A stretch of DNA of 64,000 nucleotides from Staphylococcus hominis subsp. hominis (GTDB lineage Bacteria > Bacillota > Bacilli > Staphylococcales > Staphylococcaceae), in NCBI RefSeq assembly GCF_002901845.1, contig NZ_PPQE01000030.1, positions 92,386 to 156,385 of the forward strand. Direction: 5' to 3'. Under the pieces are notes generated by a model. It worked only from the letters and a program-made list of their open reading frames with translations. It was not told the DNA's origin and did no database searches. A program made the translations under genes and the position numbers. Shown piece by piece: positions 28,638-38,625 of the stretch; the stretch's first letter is position 1; the number at the start of each line of letters is the position of its first letter.

Positions 28638-29585
28638 TTAAAACCACTTTTTCTTTTTAAAAAAGAGAATTAATGCAATTGAAATGAGTAACATTATAGT
28701 TAAACAAATAAAATAACCATAGTGCCATTTTAACTCTGGCATATATTCAAAGTTCATTCCATATACGCCTACTATAAATGTTAAAGGAGAAAATATAACT
28801 GACACGAGTGTCAATACTTGCATAATACTATTCATTCTAAAAGAAGAATAAGATTCAAAATTTTCTCGAATTTCATTTGTCATTTCTTGAGAGGTTCTAA
28901 TAATATTATTTTGTTTAATAATATGATCATCAATATGTTGAATATACATTGAATGTTTATAATCTACAATTAAGTTACCTTCAGTCTTAATTGTATTCAC
29001 AAGTTCTTGCATTGGGAATAATACACGTTTTATTTTTATAAGATTAGAACGTAATTGAAAGACATTATCCATTACTTTTTTACTATGTGTATCATCTACA
29101 TGCGCATCTTCAAAGCTGTATACCTCATCTTCAATGGCATAAACAAAATCAAAATATTTATCTACCATCATATCAAGGATATGTATAACGATATCAGCAC
29201 AATCTAAATCTGGATCATGTTTACGAGCATTCATCTTGACAACTTCCATTAACGATTCAAAATGATGTTGATGATAAGTAATTAATGTTTTTCCGTCTAG
29301 AAATACGTTCAATGCTATAGGAGTAAAATTATCTTTATGCATACTATGAAATACCATGTATTGGTAATCATCATAAGATTTATATTTAACTCGTGGTACC
29401 CCTTTAATAGCATCTTCTAATTCTAAATAGTTAAAATTATAGTTTTCAATCAAAAAATCATTTTCTTCGGATGTTGCCTCTTCAAAATCCAACCACACAA
29501 TAGTAGCATCATTAGGCACATCACTGATCTGTTCAACTTGAGTTAGTGGTTCGTTCTTAGTTTGATATCGAATTGTCATGGTCAT
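28638..29585 (-). CDS. CorA family divalent cation channel
   Basis: A 315-residue magnesium/cobalt transporter of the 2-TM-GxN type. A long cytosolic helical funnel (about 1-250) precedes two C-terminal membrane helices; the first ends in the selectivity motif YGMN of [14 protein letters not shown]. The C-terminal basic tail FFKKKKW is typical. AGGAGG is ten bases before the ATG. Confidence 0.9.
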   Translation of the reverse strand: MTMTIRYQTKNEPLTQVEQISDVPNDATIVWLDFEEATSEENDFLIENYNFNYLELEDAIKGVPRVKYKSYDDYQYMVFHSMHKDNFTPIALNVFLDGKTLITYHQHHFESLMEVVKMNARKHDPDLDCADIVIHILDMMVDKYFDFVYAIEDEVYSFEDAHVDDTHSKKVMDNVFQLRSNLIKIKRVLFPMQELVNTIKTEGNLIVDYKHSMYIQHIDDHIIKQNNIIRTSQEMTNEIRENFESYSSFRMNSIMQVLTLVSVIFSPLTFIVGVYGMNFEYMPELKWHYGYFICLTIMLLISIALILFFKKKKWF

Positions 29586-29706
29586 CTTTCTGTTTCCTCC
29601 TATTTAACCATACGGTTATCATTCTACCATGAATTAAATATTGTGTATGTGTTATTTTGTGTTAGTAAAGTATTTTTATAAAATTTCAAAGAAAGGATAA
29701 AATATT

Positions 29707-30186
29707 ATGAACTATCCATTTATTATTCATAAAAGCGTAGTATCTTCTCAAGTTGATTTTAACCAACATATGCACGATGCAGAATATAATTCAATTTTCA
29801 GTGAAGTTATTAGTGAATTTAATCATTATAATGGTTTATCATTAAAAGAAAGAGAAGCGCTTAATTATACAACGTTTACAGTCGAAGAACATACAACCTA
29901 TTTAAAGGAATTACACTTCGAAGAATCGTTTTCAGTTCGTGTTCGTATTTATGATTATGATGAAAAACGTGTTCACTTCTTTTTAGAATTATTTAAAAAT
30001 GATGAAACTTTAGCTGCAACAAGCGAAATAATGATGATGGGTATTAATCGTTTAACACGCCGACCTGCTTCTTTCCCCACACACTATAAATCTAATATCC
30101 AAATATACTATGATTCTCAATATGATCAGCGCTGGCCTAAATCATTAGGACATCAAATCGGCATTCCAAAAAAAGGAGAGGCATAA
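29707..30186 (+). CDS. Acyl-CoA thioesterase-like protein (hotdog fold)
   Basis: A 159-residue hotdog-fold protein resembling 4-hydroxybenzoyl-CoA-type thioesterases: DFNQHMHDAEYNSIFSEV contains the catalytic-position aspartate and the conserved NxxH-like segment. It is followed by a one-base stop/start overlap (TAATG) with the next gene, so the two are translationally coupled. The acyl substrate is unknown. AAAGGAT precedes the start. Confidence 0.78.
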   Translation: MNYPFIIHKSVVSSQVDFNQHMHDAEYNSIFSEVISEFNHYNGLSLKEREALNYTTFTVEEHTTYLKELHFEESFSVRVRIYDYDEKRVHFFLELFKNDETLAATSEIMMMGINRLTRRPASFPTHYKSNIQIYYDSQYDQRWPKSLGHQIGIPKKGEA

Positions 30187-30602
30187 TGACAGAGACTATT
30201 TCTGAAATCTTAGAAAACACATTATTTGATCTTAGTGATACACTTAAACTACATTTAATTGAATTAAATGAAAATCGTTCATTATTTATGAATGGACCAA
30301 GTCAAGAGCTCATTCAACGAACATTTAATATCAGTTTTTACCAAGGACAAAAACAAGCGATAGAAACATTAGATAGAGAAATTAAAACGACTACGGATGA
30401 AAATGATTTAATAGCTAATCTAAAAAGATATTCTCAAGACATTGAACAACAACTTTTAAATGTAATAGAATTACATACTACAACTTATGAACCCGAAGAA
30501 AACTTAAGGTTGGCACAATCTCTCGATACTTATTATCATTGTAAAGGTCAGCATGATATTATTAGTGAATTATTATTGCAAATCAATAAATATTCAATAT
30601 AA
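30186..30602 (+). CDS. Hypothetical helical protein coupled to the thioesterase gene
   Basis: A 138-residue hydrophilic protein of unknown function, predicted almost wholly helical (long amphipathic stretches at about 1-30, 55-95 and 105-135). It has two adjacent conserved-looking tyrosines and a histidine in DTYYHCKGQHD. Stop-start overlap with the upstream hotdog gene implies that the two proteins work together. AAAAGGAGAGG ahead of the ATG is strong. Confidence 0.7.
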   Translation: MTETISEILENTLFDLSDTLKLHLIELNENRSLFMNGPSQELIQRTFNISFYQGQKQAIETLDREIKTTTDENDLIANLKRYSQDIEQQLLNVIELHTTTYEPEENLRLAQSLDTYYHCKGQHDIISELLLQINKYSI

Positions 30603-30610
30603 AAAATATA

Positions 30611-30648
30611 GGACTAAAGTAAAATCTAACTCAATTCTACTTTAGTCC
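30611..30648. terminator. Terminator between the hotdog operon and the hydrolase gene
   Basis: An 11-bp perfect stem GGACTAAAGTA / TACTTTAGTCC; only a weak T tract on either side. Confidence 0.75.
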
Positions 30649-30654
30649 TTATCA

Positions 30655-31554
30655 TTATTCATGAATTGCCTTATTAATTTGTTTAATCACCTTATGAGAT
30701 TCATGAATTGGGAATAACGCAAAGTCATGAAACATTTTTGGATACTCAAAAAATTGTATAGATTGATTATAAGTTTCCAATTCATATGCCAAACGTTGCA
30801 TATCTGGATAATAAATTTCCTTACCACCACCAAACATTATAATTGGTGGCAATCCTTGTTTTATTCCATATATCGGAGAAATTAAAGGATTTGATAATGG
30901 TTCTTTATCGCTCCACACATTCATTATATTTTGAAGTCCTTGAATATTAACAAAACGATCTTTTTCAACCAAATTTTCAGTAATTTGAGGATTTGTCATT
31001 GTTGCATCAAGCATCGGAGAAATTAAACATATTTTATATGGTAACGTTTTGCCATTTTCTACTAATTGTTGTACATAACTCAGTGCAAGTGCTCCACCAG
31101 TTCCATCACCCATAATAACAATGTTTTCATTATTAACTTCACTTAATAACGATTCATATACATTATTAATTGCTTTAAATGTATCTTTAAGATGAAACTC
31201 TGGTGCTTTAGGATATATCGGTAAAACGACCTCATATAAAGTGTTAAGTGCAAGTTTGTCCATTAATCTCCAATGGAATGGAGAAGGTTGTAATGTGTTG
31301 TATCCACCATGAATATACAAAATTTTCTTTTTAGTTTCGTGACGAAAATTAAATCTAAACACTTGCATATCTCCTAAAGATAATTTATCAAGATTTGCTT
31401 TCACATTTAAAGTGGGAGGTTGCTTATGTTTCGCTCTATTAATATCCTTTCTACGCTCCATAAACGATTCGAACTCGTCTTTACTCTTAAACTGAATTGA
31501 GCGATTATGTAGTAAATATTTATTAACAATTCTATTTACCATACGTGTTTTCAT
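30655..31554 (-). CDS. Alpha/beta hydrolase fold protein lacking the serine nucleophile
   Basis: A 299-residue protein of the hormone-sensitive-lipase-like esterase fold. The oxyanion-hole motif HGG is at 82-84 (YIHGGYN) and the histidine of FHDFALFP is retained near residue 275. The nucleophile elbow, usually GDSAGG, reads GDGTGG at 149-154, so the catalytic Ser is Gly at 151. The usual Asp region reads GGGKEIYYPDM. The frame is intact, so this is a maintained but probably non-hydrolytic protein or one with changed chemistry. It is located where S. aureus has an esterase-like gene of the same type. Confidence 0.8.
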   Translation of the reverse strand: MKTRMVNRIVNKYLLHNRSIQFKSKDEFESFMERRKDINRAKHKQPPTLNVKANLDKLSLGDMQVFRFNFRHETKKKILYIHGGYNTLQPSPFHWRLMDKLALNTLYEVVLPIYPKAPEFHLKDTFKAINNVYESLLSEVNNENIVIMGDGTGGALALSYVQQLVENGKTLPYKICLISPMLDATMTNPQITENLVEKDRFVNIQGLQNIMNVWSDKEPLSNPLISPIYGIKQGLPPIIMFGGGKEIYYPDMQRLAYELETYNQSIQFFEYPKMFHDFALFPIHESHKVIKQINKAIHE

Positions 31555-31746
31555 AACATTTTACCTACCTTATAAATTTGTAAAATTAATCAAACTTTAT
31601 TACAGACAGCTAAAAAAACGATATAATACTATTTATATGATTAAAAATGAGCAATCTAGTTCATATAATTGCCTATTACACATTAAATTCAGTATAAATG
31701 AGTCAACTATAGAAAACAAATGAATGACGGCAAAGGAGTAATAATA

Positions 31747-32376
31747 ATGCAAAACCCTAATAGATATCAAACAAACCGCCCCCCATATGCTCGTGTTAAC
31801 CAACAAGCTTATTATGGTAAAAAGAAAAATTCGTGGATAAGTTTAATTATACATATCATCATTCTTATACTTGTAGGGATTACTTGTTATAGCATGTATA
31901 AACAACCTATTCTAAATTTTGTTCTTGCAAATCAAGCGATTGATTTCTCTGAGATTAAAAATTTTCAAAATACAACTACTCAGATTGGACCACTCAATAT
32001 TAATATTAGTGAAGTCGCTAACTTACAAGGTGTAATCGATAAATTTATTCTAGCCTTTAATATATTTTTCGTTTTATGTATTGGCAGCATGATTATTTCA
32101 ATTTTAACCATTGTATTTAATAGAACGATTTTAAAAGTGATTAATTTCATCATTATCGCTGTTGCGTTAATGATTGCTTTTTCCTTTAGTTATACAATTC
32201 AAATGTTAGGAAAGCAAATCTCTCAGAACTTGCATCACTTTTTCTTAGATTTACCACCAAATCAAATTATTACTGAAGCAGATGCTATTCACAATGCACT
32301 GATTTTACTTTCAAGTAGTTTAGCGTTATTATTTATAAGCTTTTTCTTTAGAAATCGTCATCCTAGAATCAAATAG
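31747..32376 (+). CDS. Hypothetical membrane protein, 209 aa
   Basis: Unknown function. A polar N terminus rich in Asn, Tyr, Pro and Gln (about 1-28) is followed by a helix (about 30-50), an extracytoplasmic segment of some 40 residues, and three further helices (about 97-120, 126-150, 185-203). The ATG at MQNPNRY is chosen because AAAGGAG lies eight bases upstream. It is a single-gene unit with its own terminator. Confidence 0.75.
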   Translation: MQNPNRYQTNRPPYARVNQQAYYGKKKNSWISLIIHIIILILVGITCYSMYKQPILNFVLANQAIDFSEIKNFQNTTTQIGPLNINISEVANLQGVIDKFILAFNIFFVLCIGSMIISILTIVFNRTILKVINFIIIAVALMIAFSFSYTIQMLGKQISQNLHHFFLDLPPNQIITEADAIHNALILLSSSLALLFISFFFRNRHPRIK

Positions 32377-32408
32377 AAATGTAATCTCATTTTATATTTA
32401 ATAAAATA

Positions 32409-32449
32409 AAAAAAGGTATTGAACGTTTTATATGTCCAATACCTTTTTT
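32409..32449. terminator. Bidirectional terminator before the efflux operon end
   Basis: A 13-bp perfect stem AAAAAAGGTATTG / CAATACCTTTTTT. Confidence 0.9.
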
Positions 32450-32454
32450 ATTTA

Positions 32455-34548
32455 TTAAAATTTATTACTTTCTTTACTCATCAATCTCTCATGTTCAGCT
32501 TCAGCACCTTTTTTACCTTTTAAGAATAAACTTAAAATGAATGCTAAGACACTTAATGCTGTAGCAATCCAAAACGCATCATTGATACCTTCAATTGAGG
32601 CTAATTTATTTACATAAGTCAAGATAACTTGTACTGCGCCTTGTTGACCTCCATATTGCGCTGCCATTTCACGTACATGATCTTGAATGACTGGATTAGT
32701 TTTATCTAATTCAGTTGCAAATGCATTAAGATGATTTGTAGATTGAGTTGTCATTACAGTAACAAGAATTGCAGTACCAATTGAACCAGCTAATTGTCTC
32801 ATCGTATTTAAGAACGCATTACCATGAGAAATTAAGCGAGGTGGTAAAGCATTGATAGCTGCAGTCATTAACGGCATCATAACAAATGCCATACCTAGCG
32901 AACGTATTACATAAATACTCATAATATGAAGATAAGAAGTATCCATATTCAGTTTTGTTAATTCATATGTTCCGTAAGTCATCACTGCAATACCGAATAA
33001 AGCAAGTGGTTTAAGACCAATAGTATCAAGTAATTTACCAGCAACAGGTCCTAATACACCCATTAATAATGAACCTGGTAATAATAGTAAACCAGAATCT
33101 AATGCTGAGAAACCACGTAAATTTTGAAGATATAATGGTAATAAAATCATACCTCCAAATAAACTCATCATTACTACCATATTTATAATAGTAGTAAGCG
33201 TGTATGTTGGTGATTTTAGCACTTCTAAATTAAGCATTGGTGCTTTCATTGTTAATTCACGAATAGCAAATAAGATGATGAACACAACACCAATTATAAA
33301 CATTATAATGATTTCAGTTGAACCCCATCCTTTATTACCAGCTTCACTAAAGCCATATAATAAAGCACCAAATCCAATTGTACTATATACGATACCACGA
33401 TAATCTGCTTTGGGATTGATTGTTTTTTGATAAATTTTGAACCATGCTAATCCAAATAAGAAAGCAAGTAATCCTAAGATAAACATCATATAGAACATAA
33501 CATTCCAATGATAATTTTGGACGATGTAACCAGATAATGTTGGTCCAATCGCTGGAGCAAGAATCATTGCAATACCCATTGTTCCCATTGCCACACCACG
33601 TTTTTCAGGTGGGAAAATAGTAACAATTACATTAGATCCTAATGGCATTAATATACCTGCACCAATTGCTTGTAAAACACGTCCTCCCATCATAATTGGG
33701 AAGTTAGTTGAAATACCACAAACTAATGAGCCGATTGTAAATAATAAAAGCGCTATTAAAAATAGCTTACGATATGAATACTTATTAAATAAAAACGCAC
33801 TTATTGGTATTAAAATACCATTTACTAACATGAATCCTGTCATCAACCATTGCCCAGTTGAAGCAGAAATATTGAACTCTGTATTAATTCTAGGTAAAGC
33901 TACATTAAGTAATGTTTGGTTTAAAATTGCGATAAACATACCAAACAACATAGCAGCTAAAATTTTACCTCTTGTAATCCCTGCACCGAAGACAAAATCT
34001 TGTGTTTGGTCTTTTATACGTTCGTTCACACGTCCTTCTTGGGAATCAGGATTAATAGGTTCATAAATAGGATCTTTGGAAAGATGTTGATTATTAACAT
34101 CTCTATCATTATGGTTTACTGTATCTTCAGCATGAGCATTGTGTTGTTCATCGTCTGAGTAGTGTAAGGAATATGAAGTTTGCTTTTGCTCAGGATGAAT
34201 TTGTTCTGAAGATGAATCTTGTTGCTCTTGTTCTTCTTCAAAATGATTTTTTCTTTTATCATTATTGATATCGTTATCTTCCTTATAATGAGATTGATCA
34301 TTATTAAAGTAACGTTTTTTCTCTTCACTGATCTGAGAAGATGATGCATTCTTTGCATCGTTATTTTGTTCTAAGTCACTCATTTTAAATTTAGATGGAT
34401 TATTTTGACTCTTAGATTCTTCATTTACTTGTTGTCCCTTTGATTGATTTAACTTAGATTTATTACGTGATTTCAACACGAATAAATTAATTAAACCAAC
34501 TAAAATGACCGCTGCAACGATATATCCAATAATGAAGGTCACTGTCAT
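32455..34548 (-). CDS. EmrB/QacA-type MFS drug efflux pump with a long N-terminal extension
   Basis: A 697-residue proton-driven exporter of the DHA2 family with 14 membrane helices. Family motifs are visible in GQWLMTGFMLVNGILIP, in VLQAIGAGILMPLGSN (motif C region) and in LNTMRQLAGSIGTAI. Unusually, a first membrane helix (about 4-24) is followed by a 160-residue acidic, Gln/Asn/Asp-rich linker before the transporter proper. A hydrophobic N-terminal helix plus linker is uncommon in EmrB. It is 12 bases downstream of the HlyD-type adaptor gene, so the two make an EmrAB-like pump. AAGGAGG precedes the start. Confidence 0.88.
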   Translation of the reverse strand: MTVTFIIGYIVAAVILVGLINLFVLKSRNKSKLNQSKGQQVNEESKSQNNPSKFKMSDLEQNNDAKNASSSQISEEKKRYFNNDQSHYKEDNDINNDKRKNHFEEEQEQQDSSSEQIHPEQKQTSYSLHYSDDEQHNAHAEDTVNHNDRDVNNQHLSKDPIYEPINPDSQEGRVNERIKDQTQDFVFGAGITRGKILAAMLFGMFIAILNQTLLNVALPRINTEFNISASTGQWLMTGFMLVNGILIPISAFLFNKYSYRKLFLIALLLFTIGSLVCGISTNFPIMMGGRVLQAIGAGILMPLGSNVIVTIFPPEKRGVAMGTMGIAMILAPAIGPTLSGYIVQNYHWNVMFYMMFILGLLAFLFGLAWFKIYQKTINPKADYRGIVYSTIGFGALLYGFSEAGNKGWGSTEIIIMFIIGVVFIILFAIRELTMKAPMLNLEVLKSPTYTLTTIINMVVMMSLFGGMILLPLYLQNLRGFSALDSGLLLLPGSLLMGVLGPVAGKLLDTIGLKPLALFGIAVMTYGTYELTKLNMDTSYLHIMSIYVIRSLGMAFVMMPLMTAAINALPPRLISHGNAFLNTMRQLAGSIGTAILVTVMTTQSTNHLNAFATELDKTNPVIQDHVREMAAQYGGQQGAVQVILTYVNKLASIEGINDAFWIATALSVLAFILSLFLKGKKGAEAEHERLMSKESNKF

Positions 34549-34560
34549 TTTATGACCTCC

Positions 34561-35208
34561 TTAGTCTTTATGGATTTTAACTTCAGCGTTCATTCCAGGA
34601 ACAACATTTTTAGATGGTTGTGAATCTAAAGAAATTTTCACAGGAATCACTTGTGAAACTTTAGTATAGTTACCGTCACTGTTTGATGATGGCATTAATG
34701 AGAAACTATTTGCAGTTGCTTTTCCGATTTCTTTAATTTTACCATCGATTTTAGAATCTTGACCGTCGATTGTTACATCAACTTTATCGCCTTTTTCAAT
34801 GCTGCTTAAATCATTTTCATCGATATTAGCTGTAATGTATAAATCATCTAAATTATATGCATAAGCAATTGGTGAACCTGCTTGAGCGATAGAGCCTTCC
34901 ATTCCATCAGTTTTAGCAATTGTACCATCTTGTGGCATTTTAATTTTTTGATCTTGAGTTTGACCATCTTGACCTTGAGCAGTTACTTCTGCCACTGTGT
35001 CACCTTTTTTCAATTTATCGCCTTGTTTTGCGTCAAAAGATTTAATTTGTCCAGATGCTGGACTCGCAATTTTAATTTGATTACCGTCAACTTTAGCATT
35101 ATCAGTTGTTACATAGCTAGTTGCATTATGATAGAAATAAAATCCAACTACTCCGATAATAACTAAAGCAACGATAGTAATGATATTGATTAACACCATT
35201 TTCTTCAT
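34561..35208 (-). CDS. EmrA/HlyD-type efflux adaptor
   Basis: A 215-residue membrane-anchored adaptor. An N-terminal helix (about 6-26) is followed by a biotinyl-lipoyl-like domain (GNQIKIASPASGQIKSFDAKQGD) and a beta-barrel domain. The usual coiled-coil hairpin is nearly absent, as expected in a Gram-positive cell without an outer-membrane channel. It precedes the MFS pump gene in an operon and is divergent from the TetR gene. AGGAGG precedes the ATG. Confidence 0.88.
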   Translation of the reverse strand: MKKMVLINIITIVALVIIGVVGFYFYHNATSYVTTDNAKVDGNQIKIASPASGQIKSFDAKQGDKLKKGDTVAEVTAQGQDGQTQDQKIKMPQDGTIAKTDGMEGSIAQAGSPIAYAYNLDDLYITANIDENDLSSIEKGDKVDVTIDGQDSKIDGKIKEIGKATANSFSLMPSSNSDGNYTKVSQVIPVKISLDSQPSKNVVPGMNAEVKIHKD

Positions 35209-35329
35209 TGAACTTTCCTCCTATTTGCTTTTAAAAATCACTTTATATATTATAAAGACATATCAATAAAAAAAACACCAACAAAACTTAAAAAATTGTC
35301 GGTTATTCTTTTTAATTTAGGTGACATAC

Positions 35330-35881
35330 ATGAAATTAAAAGCGAAATATAAAATTATAATAAGTATGATCGATTTGCTAGAAGATTATCCTTTCGAACA
35401 AATTTCAATTAAAATGATATGTGCAAAATGTAAAATTAATCGTTCAACCTTTTATGATAATTTTCAGGATAAATACGACTTATTGTCTACAATCCAAAGT
35501 TACCATTTAAATAAGTATGAAAAATTATTAAAAGCACTTTCTAATAATTTTCACAATATAAAAAAAGAGCCTGAAAAAGTATTTAAGTTCTTCCATATTA
35601 TTCTCAAATATATATATAGAAAGAAATCTTTTTTTCACGCTATTTTTATCTCAAATCCAAATAGAAGTTTAGTTATGGACTACTTAGATATTACCAAGAA
35701 ATATTACGATAAGATTTTAACTGAAAATGAAACTTTAATTCAAAATAGAGAGCTTTTTATTTCTTATACAATTAGCGGTCAAATTGGAGTAATTCTTTAC
35801 TGGCTAAGAAGCGGTTGCCAAGAAAGTCCTAAAGAAGTAGCAAATTCTTTATTATCCAATACAATTAAGTTACAAAGATAA
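35330..35881 (+). CDS. TetR family regulator of the EmrAB-type pump
   Basis: A 183-residue regulator with an N-terminal HTH (FEQISIKMICAKCKINRSTFYDNFQDKYDLL). The C-terminal ligand domain is of the short type found in dihydroxyacetone-kinase-regulator-like TetR proteins. Divergent position suggests that it represses the pump operon; the 110-base gap holds AT-rich palindromic sequence but I could not define an operator. The ATG at MKLKAKYK follows TTAGGTGAC. Confidence 0.82.
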   Translation: MKLKAKYKIIISMIDLLEDYPFEQISIKMICAKCKINRSTFYDNFQDKYDLLSTIQSYHLNKYEKLLKALSNNFHNIKKEPEKVFKFFHIILKYIYRKKSFFHAIFISNPNRSLVMDYLDITKKYYDKILTENETLIQNRELFISYTISGQIGVILYWLRSGCQESPKEVANSLLSNTIKLQR

Positions 35882-35890
35882 TAAAGAAGA

Positions 35891-35926
35891 GAGCAAGACA
35901 GAATCAAATTAAATTTTGTTTTGCTC
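35891..35926. terminator. Terminator between the TetR gene and tcaB
   Basis: A 14-base imperfect stem (GAGCAAGACAGAAT against ATTTTGTTTTGCTC) next to T-rich sequence. Confidence 0.7.
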
Positions 35927-35935
35927 CCTATTTAT

Positions 35936-37141
35936 TTATCTTTTTGTTTTAAACACTTTAAAATTAATAAGGTGTAAAATAATAAGGATCACAATTGCAC
36001 TAATAATGATTGTTAGATAAGGTGTACTGTTATATTCCCCTTTTACATTTACCAAAGGTGTAACAATACCTCCAAATAAAAATTGCACAAGCCCTAATAA
36101 ACTCGAAGCACTACCATTACCAGTGGTACTTTCCTCCATCGCAATAGAAAACCCTAAAGTAGCTACACCTGTAACTGGAGCTACTAATGTTATAAAACCA
36201 ATCACTAAAAAAATGAATGGTCCATGTTGGATGAGCGTTAACGAAACAATACATACACCAATAATTTGGATACATGTCAATAACCTTAAAAGTGTTTGCG
36301 TATGAATATAATCTACTAGTTTTCCTGTTAATTGACTAGAGATGATTAATGTTATTCCTATTCCAGCAAACATCCAACTAAAATGCAGTGGGGATACACC
36401 ATAAATTTTTTGAACTAAAAACGGTGAAGCAGAAATATAACTAAACAATAAAATAAATGAAACACCTTGTATTAGCATGGGTAGTACAAATCGTGGTGTA
36501 CCTAATAAGCTTTTAAAATTCTGAAATATCACTTTGATACCACTGCTATCTCTATACTCTAAACTTAAAGATTCTGGTATTTTTGTTAGGCTTCCCATTA
36601 TCATTAATATACCGAAGATAGTTAATATAACAAATACGACTCTCCAAACTGCTACACTTAAAATGATACCTCCAAGCGCAGGCGCAATAACCGGTGCAAC
36701 ACCATTAACTAACATTAATAAAGATAGAAATTTAGTTAATTCATTACCTTTATATAAATCACTTGCAATGGCTCTTGAAATAACTGCCGCGCCTCCCCCG
36801 GTAATACCTTGTAAAAGTCTTAAGATAATCATAAGCCATATGTTATGAACAAATATGATTCCGAGACTTGCAAGAGTAAAAATGGTCATAACGATAATTA
36901 AAGGTTTCTTACGCCCCACACTATCGGAAATCGGTCCTACAAATAAATTACCAATTCCAAGACCAATCATAAAAAACGATAGTGTCAATTGAGCATTAGC
37001 TGTCGTAGTGTTAAAATCATTTTTCAATTCAGGTAAACCAGGTAAGAACATATCAATCGCTAACGGTCCTATAGCAGTCAACATACCTAGAATAATAATA
37101 AATAACAAGGAATGCTTATCTTGGTTATGTCTTTGTTCCAT
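35936..37141 (-). CDS. tcaB: TcaB, Bcr/CflA-type MFS transporter
   Basis: A 401-residue 12-helix drug exporter of the Bcr/CflA subfamily (DMFLPGLPELKNDF at helix 1; GPISDSVGRKKP as motif A; LLQGITGGGAAVISRAIA). It is the third gene of the tcaRAB locus, 20 bases after tcaA. In S. aureus this locus affects teicoplanin susceptibility, with the tcaA product the main player. AAGGAG precedes the ATG. Confidence 0.9.
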   Translation of the reverse strand: MEQRHNQDKHSLLFIIILGMLTAIGPLAIDMFLPGLPELKNDFNTTTANAQLTLSFFMIGLGIGNLFVGPISDSVGRKKPLIIVMTIFTLASLGIIFVHNIWLMIILRLLQGITGGGAAVISRAIASDLYKGNELTKFLSLLMLVNGVAPVIAPALGGIILSVAVWRVVFVILTIFGILMIMGSLTKIPESLSLEYRDSSGIKVIFQNFKSLLGTPRFVLPMLIQGVSFILLFSYISASPFLVQKIYGVSPLHFSWMFAGIGITLIISSQLTGKLVDYIHTQTLLRLLTCIQIIGVCIVSLTLIQHGPFIFLVIGFITLVAPVTGVATLGFSIAMEESTTGNGSASSLLGLVQFLFGGIVTPLVNVKGEYNSTPYLTIIISAIVILIILHLINFKVFKTKR

Positions 37142-37161
37142 TTAAATATTCTCCTTAGAAT

Positions 37162-38526
37162 CTATTTAATGTTTATGATTTGTAATATTCCATTATCTTT
37201 ATCTTCTTCTATTTCATAAGTGACATATTCTATTTCTCCGCGTTGATTAATTTGTTGTACTTTAGCTTTAATAATATCTCCACTTTGAGTTGCACTTAAC
37301 AACTGTGAGAATTCAAAATGCTTTGAATCACTTAAATGATTTTTTATATCTATATATGCATCAGACTTATTTTTTAGAAATGGACTTATTATCTCAAAAT
37401 TTTGTTGATTAATAGCATAATTTAGCGCATAGGTATATTGATTAAAAAATGGTTCTAACGTAACTCTAAGTATGTTTTCTTCTTCAGTTTTCTTTGAAAC
37501 ATAATCAGAAATTTTATCTTCATCAAAATCTAGTATTGCACTATTAATGTTTCCTAAATCTTTTGCTTTTATTGTTTTACTTGTAGACGTAAATGTTTTG
37601 TCTTTAACCATACCTGTAGCTGAAACACTAATGTCTTTATTTTGAGGATATGGACCATATATTTTTGATGCATCATATTTCATTTCTTTATCATTAATAG
37701 TTACTTTCAATGTATTTTTATCTAAGTCACTTTTACCCTTTAATTTAACTTTAAGTGAAGCTTCGTTAAAGTTCTCATTAACCTCCACAGTATTTCCTTT
37801 AGCATATCTAAAATCAAATTTCATTTGACCTGTAAAATGACCATATTCTGTGTCTTTTTCAGCATCGATAGCATAAACACCTGGAATGTATTTACCAATA
37901 GAAGTTGCTTGATTCGCCTTTGCATGAATGACTCTACGTTTTCCACCAGCTTTAAATTCATATTTTGTATCTATTTTCGGCTTAACAATAACAGTTTTTG
38001 TAGGTGGTCTATAACTCATATTATTAAAGATTAAAAAACGCGTTCCATTTTTACTAATTTTTAATACATTTTTATCTGTTTTTGTTTGTATATAGGCAGA
38101 ATCATGATTACTTTTATTTAATTTATCTGTTGTGTGTTTGACATCATGAATAAATTTCATCATTCCAACTTCATCTTTAATATATTGAATATAAACACTT
38201 GCTTCTTCATCATCTACAGGAACATCTTTAGTACTAATTAACGTAGCTACTTTTTGAGCATCGTTGTTATCAATTGCGTTTACAAGAATTTTGGTTTGAG
38301 CTTCGGGAGAATTGAAATTTTTTAATAGTATGAAAACAATACCAATTAAAATAATAATGAAAGTTATAATGACCCAAGGAATAAACTTTTTAAATTTTAA
38401 ATTAGATTGTTCTGATTGAGAGGACGATGTTGCTTTATTTTTTTCTTTAGGTATCATATTTCCGCAATTAGAACATTGCCTATCACTTTTATTTAATTCT
38501 TGTCCACAATAAGGACATTGTTTCAT
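37162..38526 (-). CDS. tcaA: TcaA, teicoplanin-resistance-associated membrane protein
   Basis: A 454-residue single-pass membrane protein. A cytosolic zinc ribbon (C4, C7, C18, C21) is followed by a polar linker, a membrane helix (about 50-68) and a large extracellular part with repeated beta-rich subdomains. In S. aureus loss of TcaA raises glycopeptide resistance and it contributes to wall stress response and resistance to host wall-active enzymes. Length is near the S. aureus protein (about 460). It stands between tcaR and tcaB. Confidence 0.92.
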   Translation of the reverse strand: MKQCPYCGQELNKSDRQCSNCGNMIPKEKNKATSSSQSEQSNLKFKKFIPWVIITFIIILIGIVFILLKNFNSPEAQTKILVNAIDNNDAQKVATLISTKDVPVDDEEASVYIQYIKDEVGMMKFIHDVKHTTDKLNKSNHDSAYIQTKTDKNVLKISKNGTRFLIFNNMSYRPPTKTVIVKPKIDTKYEFKAGGKRRVIHAKANQATSIGKYIPGVYAIDAEKDTEYGHFTGQMKFDFRYAKGNTVEVNENFNEASLKVKLKGKSDLDKNTLKVTINDKEMKYDASKIYGPYPQNKDISVSATGMVKDKTFTSTSKTIKAKDLGNINSAILDFDEDKISDYVSKKTEEENILRVTLEPFFNQYTYALNYAINQQNFEIISPFLKNKSDAYIDIKNHLSDSKHFEFSQLLSATQSGDIIKAKVQQINQRGEIEYVTYEIEEDKDNGILQIINIK

Positions 38527-38625
38527 TTTGTCATCAACTTCCTCTCATAAGATGCAATGTCATTTATATTTTTCACACAAATATTATAACTCTTTTTTCT
38601 TGTGGAGATAATTTCCGATTAACGT

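Noticed and set aside
34116..34358. Minus-strand frame within the EmrB-type gene
   Set aside because: An alternative frame of the low-complexity linker, with no independent initiation site.
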